In this document: piece by piece, positions 1 through 6,978 of the stretch
How positions within the stretch are numbered: position 1 is the stretch's first letter
Layout: each line of letters starts with the position of its first letter
From: Pseudomonadota bacterium
Lineage (GTDB): Bacteria > Pseudomonadota > Gammaproteobacteria > Burkholderiales > Burkholderiaceae_C
Assembly: GCA_018242005.1 (NCBI GenBank)
Contig: JAFECU010000310.1
Span: forward strand, 1-33,310
Length of the DNA: 33,310 nt
Reading direction: 5' to 3'
Translations under genes and position numbers: made by a program
The notes under the pieces: model-generated
What the model was told of the DNA's origin: nothing
The model's database searches: none
What the model saw: only the letters and a program-made list of their open reading frames with translations

Positions 1-125
1 CCAGCGAGACCAGTTTTTGCCGGATTTGCAGCCCAATAGCCGAGCTATTGGGCAAAAAGACGGTGAAAAATGGGCCGCTGCGGTCGATTTGCAGCCGACG
101 ATTTCCAAGTCCGACAGGCTCCTAG
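1..125 (-). repeat. Partial MITE-like element, copy A (cut by window edge)
   Basis: Reverse-complement relative of the element at 15658-15826. Position n here pairs with 15783-n with no gaps, and about 92 of 125 bases agree by hand count. The best conserved blocks are 11-26 and 61-100. Its inner end, near 115-125, matches the 15658-15680 terminal repeat only in the outer bases (CAGGCTCCT); the next ten bases (101-110) differ. The other end would lie left of base 1. An internal perfect hairpin, CCCAATAGC-CGA-GCTATTGGG, spans 32-52. I see no convincing protein in it. Confidence 0.8.
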
Positions 126-152
126 GGCGCAACACCTTGAACGGTGTGGCCC
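125..152 (-). terminator. Stem-loop directly after SDR stop codon
   Basis: On the minus strand, immediately after the SDR stop codon at 153-155, GGGC-CACACC can pair with GGTGTTGCGCCC around a six-base loop, with a small internal asymmetry. There is no U-tract, so it is either a weak or Rho-assisted terminator or an mRNA-stabilising hairpin. It abuts the tip of the repeat that ends at 125. Confidence 0.35.
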
Positions 153-854
153 TTAGACCCGGCCAAGCACCGGAATCAGCGCCCCGTGAATGGCGCGCGC
201 GCCATGAGACGCCAGGAAGCCGATCACGTCGGCCAGCGCCGCTGGCGCCACCCAGCGCGTGGGGTCGGCGTCCGGCATGGCGGCGCGATTGGCGGGCGTG
301 TCCAGGGTCGAGGGCAGCACGCAGTTGACGTTGATGTTGCGGTCGCGCAGTTCGGCCGACATGGCCTCGGTCAGGCGCATCAGCGCACTCTTGGATGCGG
401 CATAGGCGCCCATGTCGGCTGCGCCCTTGAGCGCACCCGCGGCGCCCACCGTGATGATGCGGCCCGCGCCCTGACGAATCATCTGCGGCACGACGGCGGC
501 GGCGACATGGATCAGGCTGCGGGCGTTCAGGTCCATCATCAGGTCCCAGGCGCCGGCCGGTGTTTCATGCACCGGCTCGCCCATGTGAAAGCCGCCCGCC
601 AGATGGCACAGCACGTCGGTCCGGCCGGCGCGCGCCAGCGCCGCGGCGACCCTGGTCGCCACCTGGTCGCGATCCAGCAGGTCGACCTCGATCAAGGCCG
701 CAGCGGTCAGGCTGCCATAGAGGCGATTCAGGGCTTGCGCATCCCGGTCGAGCAGCAAGAGCTGCGCGCCCAGGCGCTGGAAATGCGCCACCACGGCGGC
801 GCCCAGTTGCCCTGCGGCGCCGGTGATGATGACGGTCTGGGAAAAATTGCTCAT
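153..854 (-). CDS. SDR family oxidoreductase (233 aa)
   Basis: Classical-size short-chain dehydrogenase/reductase, expected to be a cytosolic NAD(P)-dependent oxidoreductase. The N-terminal Rossmann motif TGAAGQLG, the HLAGG strand-4 motif (place of NNAG) and the catalytic YAASK are visible. The position where the catalytic Ser should precede Tyr by about 13 residues reads VGAAG, so that Ser appears to be absent. A Gly/Ala there resembles dihydropteridine-reductase-like SDRs more than 3-oxoacyl-ACP reductases. The ATG at 854 has an ideal AAGGAGG six bases upstream. The gene is monocistronic as far as visible and lies between two related repeat ends (1-125 and 936-985). The substrate cannot be read from the sequence. 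Confidence 0.9.
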   Translation of the reverse strand: MSNFSQTVIITGAAGQLGAAVVAHFQRLGAQLLLLDRDAQALNRLYGSLTAAALIEVDLLDRDQVATRVAAALARAGRTDVLCHLAGGFHMGEPVHETPAGAWDLMMDLNARSLIHVAAAVVPQMIRQGAGRIITVGAAGALKGAADMGAYAASKSALMRLTEAMSAELRDRNINVNCVLPSTLDTPANRAAMPDADPTRWVAPAALADVIGFLASHGARAIHGALIPVLGRV

Positions 855-935
855 GTTCGGCCTCCTTGCCGCCGGGCGGCGTGAACCGGCTCGGGCGTCG
901 ATGGTCGTCCGTAGTGTGCCTCACCGGGCCATCCA

Positions 936-985
936 CAGGAGTCTGTCGGACTTGGAAACCGCCTGCCGCAGATCGGCGGCAATGG
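936..985 (+). repeat. Third end of the MITE-like element, copy C (solo fragment)
   Basis: Bases 936-957 match the reverse complement of about 102-123 almost exactly (AGGAG, then CTGTCGGACTTGGAAA, with one C/T change between). About 25 further bases align to the element interior at roughly two thirds identity. Similarity then stops, and no opposite end is found before the REP-like repeat at 1052. The rest of the gene-free stretch 855-1369 holds that REP pair, the LacI operator and otherwise nothing I can assign. Confidence 0.65.
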
Positions 986-1051
986 TTTCTCTTGGCTCAA
1001 GTAGCGCGATCCATTGATTCGCCCTTCCAGGGCACGCGATCGGCGCGCAGC

Positions 1052-1140
1052 CCGTCATCCGCGCGAAGGCGGGGATCCAGGCGCTACAGACGCCGTTGAT
1101 TCGTTGTTGCTGTGGATCCCCGCCTGCGCGGGGATGACGG
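1052..1140. repeat. REP-like inverted repeat pair
   Basis: Two 28-base arms in inverted orientation (1052-1079 and 1113-1140, 26 of 28 matching) around a 33-base spacer. Each arm itself contains the GC-rich near-palindrome around CGCGCAGGCGGGGATCC. The sequence type CCGTCATCC...GGATCCA is, from general knowledge, a widespread extragenic palindrome in proteobacterial genomes. It lies between the SDR promoter region and the LacI gene and could fold into a long hairpin on either strand. Confidence 0.8.
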
Positions 1141-1347
1141 CGGTTGACTCATCATCAGAAATCGCTACTTGAGCCTTTCTTTTCACCGTCTATTTTTCCG
1201 TGGCCGGGCGTTGGGCCTGCAAATTCCGAAGAGGCGGGCTTCGCCGGGGGCGGGTTTCGCGTTCGGCGCGGCAGCACCGCGCGGCACCGCCCAAGGGTTA
1301 TCCCGCTGCAACCGCATGTCATCACGGCGTCATACTGGGGCGCTGCA

Positions 1348-1363
1348 ATGAAATCGTTTTCAT
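1348..1363 (+). promoter_or_regulatory. LacI-family operator
   Basis: ATGAAATCGTTTTCAT is a 16-bp palindrome with a central CG and only one mismatched base pair, the classic shape of LacI/GalR-family operators. It ends six bases before the LacI-family start codon at 1370, so autorepression of the whole downstream operon is the obvious reading. A possible -10 (CATACT, 1331-1336) would place the operator just after the transcription start. Confidence 0.75.
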
Positions 1364-1369
1364 CGCGCC

Positions 1370-2428
1370 ATGCCCAAGGAATCCCGGAACATCCACAACG
1401 TTGCCGCGCGCGCCGGCGTGTCGGCCGCGACCGTGTCCCGGGTGTTCAATTTCCCCGCCAAGGTGGCGCCCGCCACGCGCGCGCTGGTGGCCCAGGCGGC
1501 GCGCGAGCTCGGCTATCAGCCCAACGCCAGCGCCCGCACGCTGCGCACCCAGCGCAGCCGCGTGCTCGGCGTGGTGTTGCCCACGCTGCTCAACCCGGTC
1601 TTTGCCGAATGCCTGCAAGGCATCGCGCTGGCGGCGGCCCAGAGCGGCTACGCCATCGTGCCGGTGATGACGAGCTACGAGGACTCTCTGGAGCGGCAGG
1701 CGGTCGCGCAGCTACTGGCGACCAACGTGGACGGCATGATCCTGGCCGTGTCCAATCCCGCCGACTCACAGGCCCTGCAGCGCCTGCGCGGCGCGGGGCT
1801 GCCCTATGTACTGGCCTACAACGCCCACGCTGAGCACCCCTGCATTTCGGTCGATGGCGAAGCCGCGGCGGCCGAGGTCGTGGCGCGGCTCGTGGCCCTG
1901 GGCCACAGTCGCATCACGATGGTCAGCGGCACGCTGGCGGCCTCCGACCGGGCGCAGCAGCGCTATCGCGGCTACCTGCGCGGCATGGCGGACGCGGGGC
2001 TCGACGTTCCTGTCCTGATCGAGGTGCCCTTCGTCGCCAGCGCCATCGATGCGCTGTCGCGGCACCTGAACGCTCCAGGCCGGCCCACGGCCCTGTTCTG
2101 CTCCAACGACCTGCTGGCCATACGCGGCATACGCGCCGCCCACCTGACGGGCCTGGCCGTGCCGCGGGACCTGTCCGTCATCGGCTTCGACGGCATCGCC
2201 ATCGGCCAGGATCTGACCCCGGCGCTGAGCACCATGGCCCAGCCCAGCCACGACATGGGGCGCCATGCAGTGGAGCTGCTCGTGCAATCCATCGCCAAAG
2301 GCCGTGCACCCGCTGGCGGCGACAGCCTGTGCCTGCCCTACCGGTTCTGCGACGGCGAGTCCTGCGGCGCCAACCGCCTTGCATCCCCTCCGTCCTGCCC
2401 TGTCCCAACCCAAGGAGAAACCCCATGA
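1370..2428 (+). CDS. LacI/GalR-family transcriptional regulator (352 aa)
   Basis: The N-terminal helix-turn-helix is at about residues 8-27 (IHNVAARAGVSAATVSRVFN) with the hinge helix around YQPNASARTLR. A periplasmic-binding-protein-like effector domain follows to about residue 330. The ATG at 1370 is the only possible start, because an in-frame stop lies at 1349-1351 and the HTH begins at residue 8. No Shine-Dalgarno precedes it. Its stop overlaps the ATG of the binding-protein gene by four bases, so it is part of the transporter operon and probably senses the imported ligand or its product. LacI regulators commonly respond to sugars, polyols or their phosphates, but the effector here is unknown. 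Confidence 0.92.
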   Translation: MPKESRNIHNVAARAGVSAATVSRVFNFPAKVAPATRALVAQAARELGYQPNASARTLRTQRSRVLGVVLPTLLNPVFAECLQGIALAAAQSGYAIVPVMTSYEDSLERQAVAQLLATNVDGMILAVSNPADSQALQRLRGAGLPYVLAYNAHAEHPCISVDGEAAAAEVVARLVALGHSRITMVSGTLAASDRAQQRYRGYLRGMADAGLDVPVLIEVPFVASAIDALSRHLNAPGRPTALFCSNDLLAIRGIRAAHLTGLAVPRDLSVIGFDGIAIGQDLTPALSTMAQPSHDMGRHAVELLVQSIAKGRAPAGGDSLCLPYRFCDGESCGANRLASPPSCPVPTQGETP

Positions 2429-3438
2429 CCCCGACCTTGCAACGCCTGGCCCGCATCGGCCTGCTGGCAGCCGCCGGCCTGGCCGCCACCGGCGCCTGGG
2501 CGCAGACCGCCATCTGCTACAACTGCCCCACCGAATGGGCCGACTGGGGCACGCAACTGCGCGCCATCAAGGCCAAGACCGGCATCACCGTGCCGGCGGA
2601 CAATAAGAACTCGGGCCAGGCCCTGGCGCAGCTGGTGGCCGAGAAGGCCAGCCCGGTGGCCGACGTGACCTACCTGGGCGTGACCTTTGCCATACAGGCG
2701 CAGAAGGACGGCGTGCTCGCCCCCTACCAGCCGGCCCACTGGAAGGACATTCCCGACGGCATGAAGGACCCGGCCGGCAACTGGTTCAGCATCCACTCGG
2801 GCACGCTGGGCTTCATGGTCAACGTGGATGCGCTCAAGGGCAAGCCGGTGCCCAAATCCTGGGCCGACCTACTCAAGCCCGACTACAAGGGGCTGATCGG
2901 CTACCTCGACCCGGCCTCGGCCTTCGTCGGCTATGTGGGCGCAGTCGCCGTGAATGAGGCGCGCGGCGGCACGCTGGCCAACCTGACCCCGGCCATCGAC
3001 TACTTCAAGGCACTGCAGAAAAACGAGCCCATCGTGCCCAAGCAGACCTCGTATGCGCGCGTGCTGTCGGGCGAGATCGCCATCTTGCTCGACTTTGACT
3101 TCAACGCCTACCGTGCCAAGTACAAGGACGGCGCCAACGTGCAGTTCGTCATCCCTGCCGAGGGCACGGTGGTCGTGCCCTATGTGATGAGCCTGGTGAA
3201 CAAGGCACCCCATCCGGTCGAGGCCAAGAAGGTGCTGGACTTCGTGCTCTCCGACGAGGGCCAGGCCATCTGGGCCAAGGCTTATCTGCGGCCCGTGCGC
3301 GCCAGCGCCATGCCCAAGGAGGTGCAGGCGCAATTCCTGCCCGCCACGGAATACGCCCGCGCCAAGACCGTGGACTACGGCCGCATGGCCGCCGGCCAGC
3401 GCGAATTCTCCGACCGTTATCTGAAGGAAGTGCGGTGA
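2425..3438 (+). CDS. ABC transporter periplasmic substrate-binding protein (337 aa)
   Basis: Type II periplasmic binding protein of the Fe3+/polyamine/2-aminoethylphosphonate kind. The signal peptide ends around AWA-Q (residues 24-27), and the mature protein begins with a C-x2-C pair (ICYNC). The start is the ATG at 2425, preceded by AAGGAGA (2412-2418), and it overlaps the regulator stop (ATGA). The end overlaps the GTG of the first permease (GTGA). Residues such as SIHSGTLGFMVNVDAL and the LLKPDYKG segment are typical of this fold. Permease, ATPase and phosphodiesterase genes in the same operon suggest a phosphorus-containing organic ligand, such as a glycerophosphodiester. That is inference; the binding pocket cannot be read from sequence alone. 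Confidence 0.9.
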   Translation: MTPTLQRLARIGLLAAAGLAATGAWAQTAICYNCPTEWADWGTQLRAIKAKTGITVPADNKNSGQALAQLVAEKASPVADVTYLGVTFAIQAQKDGVLAPYQPAHWKDIPDGMKDPAGNWFSIHSGTLGFMVNVDALKGKPVPKSWADLLKPDYKGLIGYLDPASAFVGYVGAVAVNEARGGTLANLTPAIDYFKALQKNEPIVPKQTSYARVLSGEIAILLDFDFNAYRAKYKDGANVQFVIPAEGTVVVPYVMSLVNKAPHPVEAKKVLDFVLSDEGQAIWAKAYLRPVRASAMPKEVQAQFLPATEYARAKTVDYGRMAAGQREFSDRYLKEVR

Positions 3439-4244
3439 CACCGCGCCAGCGCCTGCTGCTCGCCGGCTGCGCAGCTCCGGCGGGCGTGTTCTTCCTCGCG
3501 TTCTGGCTGCTGCCCGCGCTACAGCTCCTGGTGCTGCCGGCCGCACAGGGATGGACAACCTATTTCGTCGTGCTCACCGACGGGCGCTACATAGAGAGCA
3601 TGCTCAACACCGTGCTGCTGTCGATGGCCGTCACGGCGGCCACCTTGCTGATCGGCGCCACCATAGGCATCTATCTTGCGCGGCGCAGCTTCGCCGGCAA
3701 GCATCTGCTGCTGGCGCTGCTGACGCTGCCGCTGTCGTTCCCGGGCGTGATCATCGGCTTCTTCGTGATCCTGTTGGGCGGGCGTCAGGGGCTGGTGGCA
3801 GACCTGTCGAGCCGGCTCGTGGGCGAGCGCATCACCTTTGCCTATGGCCTGCTGGGCATGTTCCTGGCCTACCTGTACTTCTCGCTGCCGCGCGCCATCG
3901 CCACCTACACGGCCGCCGCCGAGGCCATGGATCTGCAGCTCGAAGAAGCTGCGCGCTCGCTGGGCGCCTCGCGCCTGCGCATCGTGCGCGACGTGTGGGT
4001 ACCCGAGCTCGCACCCACCACGGTAGCCTGCGGCGCCATCGTCTTCGCGACTTCCATGGGCGCCTTCGGCACGGCGTTCACGCTGGCGAGCAAGTTCGAG
4101 GTTGTGCCCATCACCATCTACAACGAATTCACCAATTACGCCAACTTCGCGCTTGCCGCGTCGCTGTCGATCGCGCTGGGCATCGTCACCTGGCTGGTGC
4201 TGTTCTTGACGCGCCGCTTTGGCAGCGGCGCCGGCCTGCGCTGA
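3435..4244 (+). CDS. ABC transporter permease (269 aa)
   Basis: Inner-membrane permease of the binding-protein-dependent type, with about six hydrophobic segments. The cytoplasmic EAA loop is visible as EEAARSLGASRLRIVRDVWVP near residues 175-195, which docks the ATPase. It starts with GTG, overlapping the binding-protein stop by four bases. It pairs with the permease at 4257 to form the heterodimeric channel. It resembles the CysTW/PotB/PhnU branch. The substrate is inferred only from neighbours. Confidence 0.9.
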   Translation: MTPRQRLLLAGCAAPAGVFFLAFWLLPALQLLVLPAAQGWTTYFVVLTDGRYIESMLNTVLLSMAVTAATLLIGATIGIYLARRSFAGKHLLLALLTLPLSFPGVIIGFFVILLGGRQGLVADLSSRLVGERITFAYGLLGMFLAYLYFSLPRAIATYTAAAEAMDLQLEEAARSLGASRLRIVRDVWVPELAPTTVACGAIVFATSMGAFGTAFTLASKFEVVPITIYNEFTNYANFALAASLSIALGIVTWLVLFLTRRFGSGAGLR

Positions 4245-4256
4245 GGAGGACTTCAG

Positions 4257-5057
4257 ATGCGCCCCCCCGCCCACAAACGCGCCCCCTTTTTGTTCGCCGT
4301 AACGGCCCTGACCACCGTATTCATGGTCGCGCCCATGCTGCTGTCGGTGCTGGCGGGCCTCGTCAACAACTACAGCGCGGGGGTCAAGAGCGGCTTCACC
4401 TTGCGCTGGCTCCAGGAGGTCTGGGATGTCTACGGCGACACCGTGGCCGCATCGCTGGTGATCGCTGCACTGTGCGTCGCCGCCACCGCCGTCCTGGGCG
4501 TGCCCTGCGCCTATGCGCTGGCGCGCAGCCGTTCGCGGGCCGCGCGCGCCTTCGAGGAGCTGCTGACCCTGCCCGTGGCCGTGCCCGGCCTGGCCACCGC
4601 CCTGGCGCTGATCCTCGTCTACGGAAAGATGGCAGCCTTCCGCCAGAGCTTTGCCTTCATCCTCGTGGGCCATATCGTCTTCACCCTGCCCTTCATGGTG
4701 CGCACCGTGGCCTCTGCCTTCCAGCGCAATGACCTCATCGCCCTTGAAGAGGCCGCGCGCACGCTGGGCGCAAGTTTTCACCAGCGCTTTCTCGGTGTGC
4801 TGGTGCCGGCCGTTTTCCCGGCCATTGTGGCCGGCGCCCTGATGGTGTTCACGCTCTCGGTGGGGGAATTCAACCTGACCTGGATGCTGCACACGCCGCT
4901 CACCCGCACCCTGCCCGTGGGTCTGGCCGACAGCTACGCCTCGATGCGCATCGAGGTCGGCTCGGCCTACACGCTGGTGTTCTTCATCGTCATCCTCCCG
5001 GTGCTGTGGGCCCTGCAGGCCCTGGCCCAGCTCATGCAGAAACGTTATGGAACTTGA
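4257..5057 (+). CDS. ABC transporter permease (266 aa)
   Basis: Second permease of the operon. It has about six membrane segments and an EAA loop (LEEAARTLGASFHQRF, near residues 163-178). The ATG at 4257 has GAGGA seven to eleven bases upstream. Its 3' end overlaps the ATPase start by 11 bases, so the two are translationally coupled. It is of similar length to its partner and probably the PotC/PhnV-like half. Confidence 0.9.
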   Translation: MRPPAHKRAPFLFAVTALTTVFMVAPMLLSVLAGLVNNYSAGVKSGFTLRWLQEVWDVYGDTVAASLVIAALCVAATAVLGVPCAYALARSRSRAARAFEELLTLPVAVPGLATALALILVYGKMAAFRQSFAFILVGHIVFTLPFMVRTVASAFQRNDLIALEEAARTLGASFHQRFLGVLVPAVFPAIVAGALMVFTLSVGEFNLTWMLHTPLTRTLPVGLADSYASMRIEVGSAYTLVFFIVILPVLWALQALAQLMQKRYGT

Positions 5058-6108
5058 ACGCATCCCGGTCGAGATCGACCACTGCTCCAAAACCTACGCC
5101 GACGGAACGCGCGGCCTGCAACCCACGAGCCTGCATGTCGAGCCCGGCGAGGTGCTGGCGCTGCTAGGCCCCTCGGGCTGCGGCAAGACCACGCTGCTGC
5201 GGCTGATCGCGGGGCTCGAGACGCTGGACGCGGGCGGGCGCATCCTGTTTGGCGACCAGGACGTGACTCAGCGCCCGGTCGAACAGCGCGGCGTGGGCAT
5301 GGTGTTCCAGAGCTACGCGCTGTTTCCGCAGATGAGCGTGGCCGCCAACATCGGCTACGGCCTGCGCATCCGCGGCGTGAGCGCCACCGAAGAGCGCCGC
5401 GCCGTGGGCGAGCTGGTGGAGCTCACGCGCCTCAATGGCCTCGAAGCCAAGCGCCCTGGCGAGCTCTCGGGCGGCCAGCGCCAGCGCGTGGCCCTGGCGC
5501 GTGCCGTGGCGGTGCGCCCGCGCGTGCTGCTGCTCGACGAGCCGCTCGCTGCCCTGGACGCCAAGCTCAAGGAGCAACTGCGCGAGGAGCTCGCCGAGCT
5601 GCTACGGCGCCTGCACATCACGGCCATCCATGTCACGCACGACCAGCAGGAGGCCATGGCGATCGCCGACCGGCTGGCCGTGATGCGCGCCGGGCAGATC
5701 GTGCAGGTGGGCCGTGGCGAGGACCTGTACCGCGCGCCCGCCCACCCCTTCGTGGCCGAGTTCCTCGGCCGGGTCAACCGCATCGAGCGCTCGCCCGAGT
5801 CGATTTCCCGCGGCGTGCTGACCATTGGCGGCACGACGCTGACCTGCCCGCCGGCGCTCAACCACGGCGCCCTGCTGGTACGCCCGGAGGACATACAAGT
5901 CGGCCCTCGCCAGGACGGCTGGGGTGTGGCGCGCATCGAGCAGCGCAGCTTCCTCGGCGACCGCGTTCAGCTGCGCCTTGCCGCCGCCGGCGTGCCCGGC
6001 ACGCTGCTGGCCGACGTCGCGCGCGACGCGCCCTACCGCATCGGCGACGAGGTCGGCATCCACATCGACCCACAACGCCTGATGAGCACCGCAGAGACCA
6101 AGCCATGA
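5047..6108 (+). CDS. ABC transporter ATP-binding protein (353 aa)
   Basis: Nucleotide-binding subunit that powers the importer. Walker A GPSGCGKT is at residues 41-48, the Q-loop at VFQSYALFP, the signature LSGGQRQRV, Walker B VLLLDEPLAALD and the switch histidine in HVTHDQQEA. A C-terminal TOBE-type extension of about 110 residues follows (from about residue 235), as in PotA/UgpC/FbpC-type ATPases. It overlaps the upstream permease by 11 bases and the downstream phosphodiesterase by four (ATGA). Confidence 0.95.
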   Translation: MELERIPVEIDHCSKTYADGTRGLQPTSLHVEPGEVLALLGPSGCGKTTLLRLIAGLETLDAGGRILFGDQDVTQRPVEQRGVGMVFQSYALFPQMSVAANIGYGLRIRGVSATEERRAVGELVELTRLNGLEAKRPGELSGGQRQRVALARAVAVRPRVLLLDEPLAALDAKLKEQLREELAELLRRLHITAIHVTHDQQEAMAIADRLAVMRAGQIVQVGRGEDLYRAPAHPFVAEFLGRVNRIERSPESISRGVLTIGGTTLTCPPALNHGALLVRPEDIQVGPRQDGWGVARIEQRSFLGDRVQLRLAAAGVPGTLLADVARDAPYRIGDEVGIHIDPQRLMSTAETKP

Positions 6109-6956
6109 ATGCCACACCCGACGCCAATCCCTACACCTTCCTGGTCCAGATCACGGACCTGCATATCCGCGAGCCGGGCCGCCTGGCCTATGGCCGCATC
6201 AACACCGCCCCCTACCTGCAGCGCACCGTCGACAGCGTGCTGGCCCTGCGCCAGAGGCCCGACGCGGTCGTCATCACCGGCGACCTGTGCGACTTTGGCC
6301 GGGAAGCCGAATACGCACACCTGGCCGAACTGCTGGCGCCGCTTGGCGAGCTGCCCGTGTACCTGCTGCCCGGCAACCACGACGAGCGTGCGCAGCTGCG
6401 CCGCAGCTTTGCACAGCATGGCTACCTGCAGGGCGGCGGCGAGTTCGTGCAGTACAGCGTCAAGATCGGCCCGCTGCGGCTGATCGCGCTCGACACCGTC
6501 GTGCCGGGCCAGAGCCACGGGGCGCTGTGCCAGGAGCGCCTGGACTGGCTCGAACGCGAACTCGCCGCCTGCCGGGGCGAGCCGGTGGTGATCGCCATGC
6601 ACCACCCGCCCTTTCCCACGCTCATCGGCCACATGGACAGGATCGGCCTGCTCGAAGGCGCCGAGCGGCTCGAAGCCATCGTTGCGCGCCACCCCAATGT
6701 GGAGCGCCTCATCTGCGGCCACCTGCACCGCGCCATCGACGTTCGCTTTGGCGGCAGCATCGCCAGCACCTGTCCGGCGCCGGGGCACCAGGTGGCGCTG
6801 GACCTGCAACCAGATGCCGCCTCGGCCTGGATGCTGGAGCCGCCGGCCTTCCGCGTCCATGCCTGGGACGGGCAGCGGCTGATTTCTCACCTGGCGGCCT
6901 CGGGAATCTTCGAAGGCCCCTATCCTTTCCACGAAAATGGCATGCTCATAGACTGA
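6105..6956 (+). CDS. GpdQ-like metallophosphodiesterase (283 aa)
   Basis: Calcineurin-like binuclear metallophosphoesterase. All metal ligands expected from GpdQ/class III cyclic-nucleotide phosphodiesterases are present: D18 and H20 (DLH), D60 (GDL), N91 and H92 (GNHD), H166 or H167 (MHHPP), and H206 and H208 (GHLH). The N-terminal lay-out (DLHIREPGRLAYGRI, RPDAVVITGDL) resembles glycerophosphodiesterase GpdQ. There is no signal peptide, so it acts in the cytoplasm on material already imported. Translational coupling to the ABC ATPase strongly suggests that its substrate is the ligand of the transporter. CpdA-type cAMP hydrolysis is the main alternative but would not explain the operon. Confidence 0.88.
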   Translation: MNATPDANPYTFLVQITDLHIREPGRLAYGRINTAPYLQRTVDSVLALRQRPDAVVITGDLCDFGREAEYAHLAELLAPLGELPVYLLPGNHDERAQLRRSFAQHGYLQGGGEFVQYSVKIGPLRLIALDTVVPGQSHGALCQERLDWLERELAACRGEPVVIAMHHPPFPTLIGHMDRIGLLEGAERLEAIVARHPNVERLICGHLHRAIDVRFGGSIASTCPAPGHQVALDLQPDAASAWMLEPPAFRVHAWDGQRLISHLAASGIFEGPYPFHENGMLID

Positions 6957-6978
6957 TAGCATTCCTCCTCCGTCCCTC

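Noticed and set aside
144-884. Long open frame on the plus strand opposite the first SDR gene
   Set aside because: High-GC antisense shadow: low-complexity His/Gly/Arg-rich translation, no ribosome binding site, and the minus-strand gene has clear family motifs.
3519-5090. Very long antisense open frame opposite the ABC permeases
   Set aside because: Composition is Gln/Gly/His-rich as expected for the reverse strand of permease genes; all conserved motifs lie on the plus strand.
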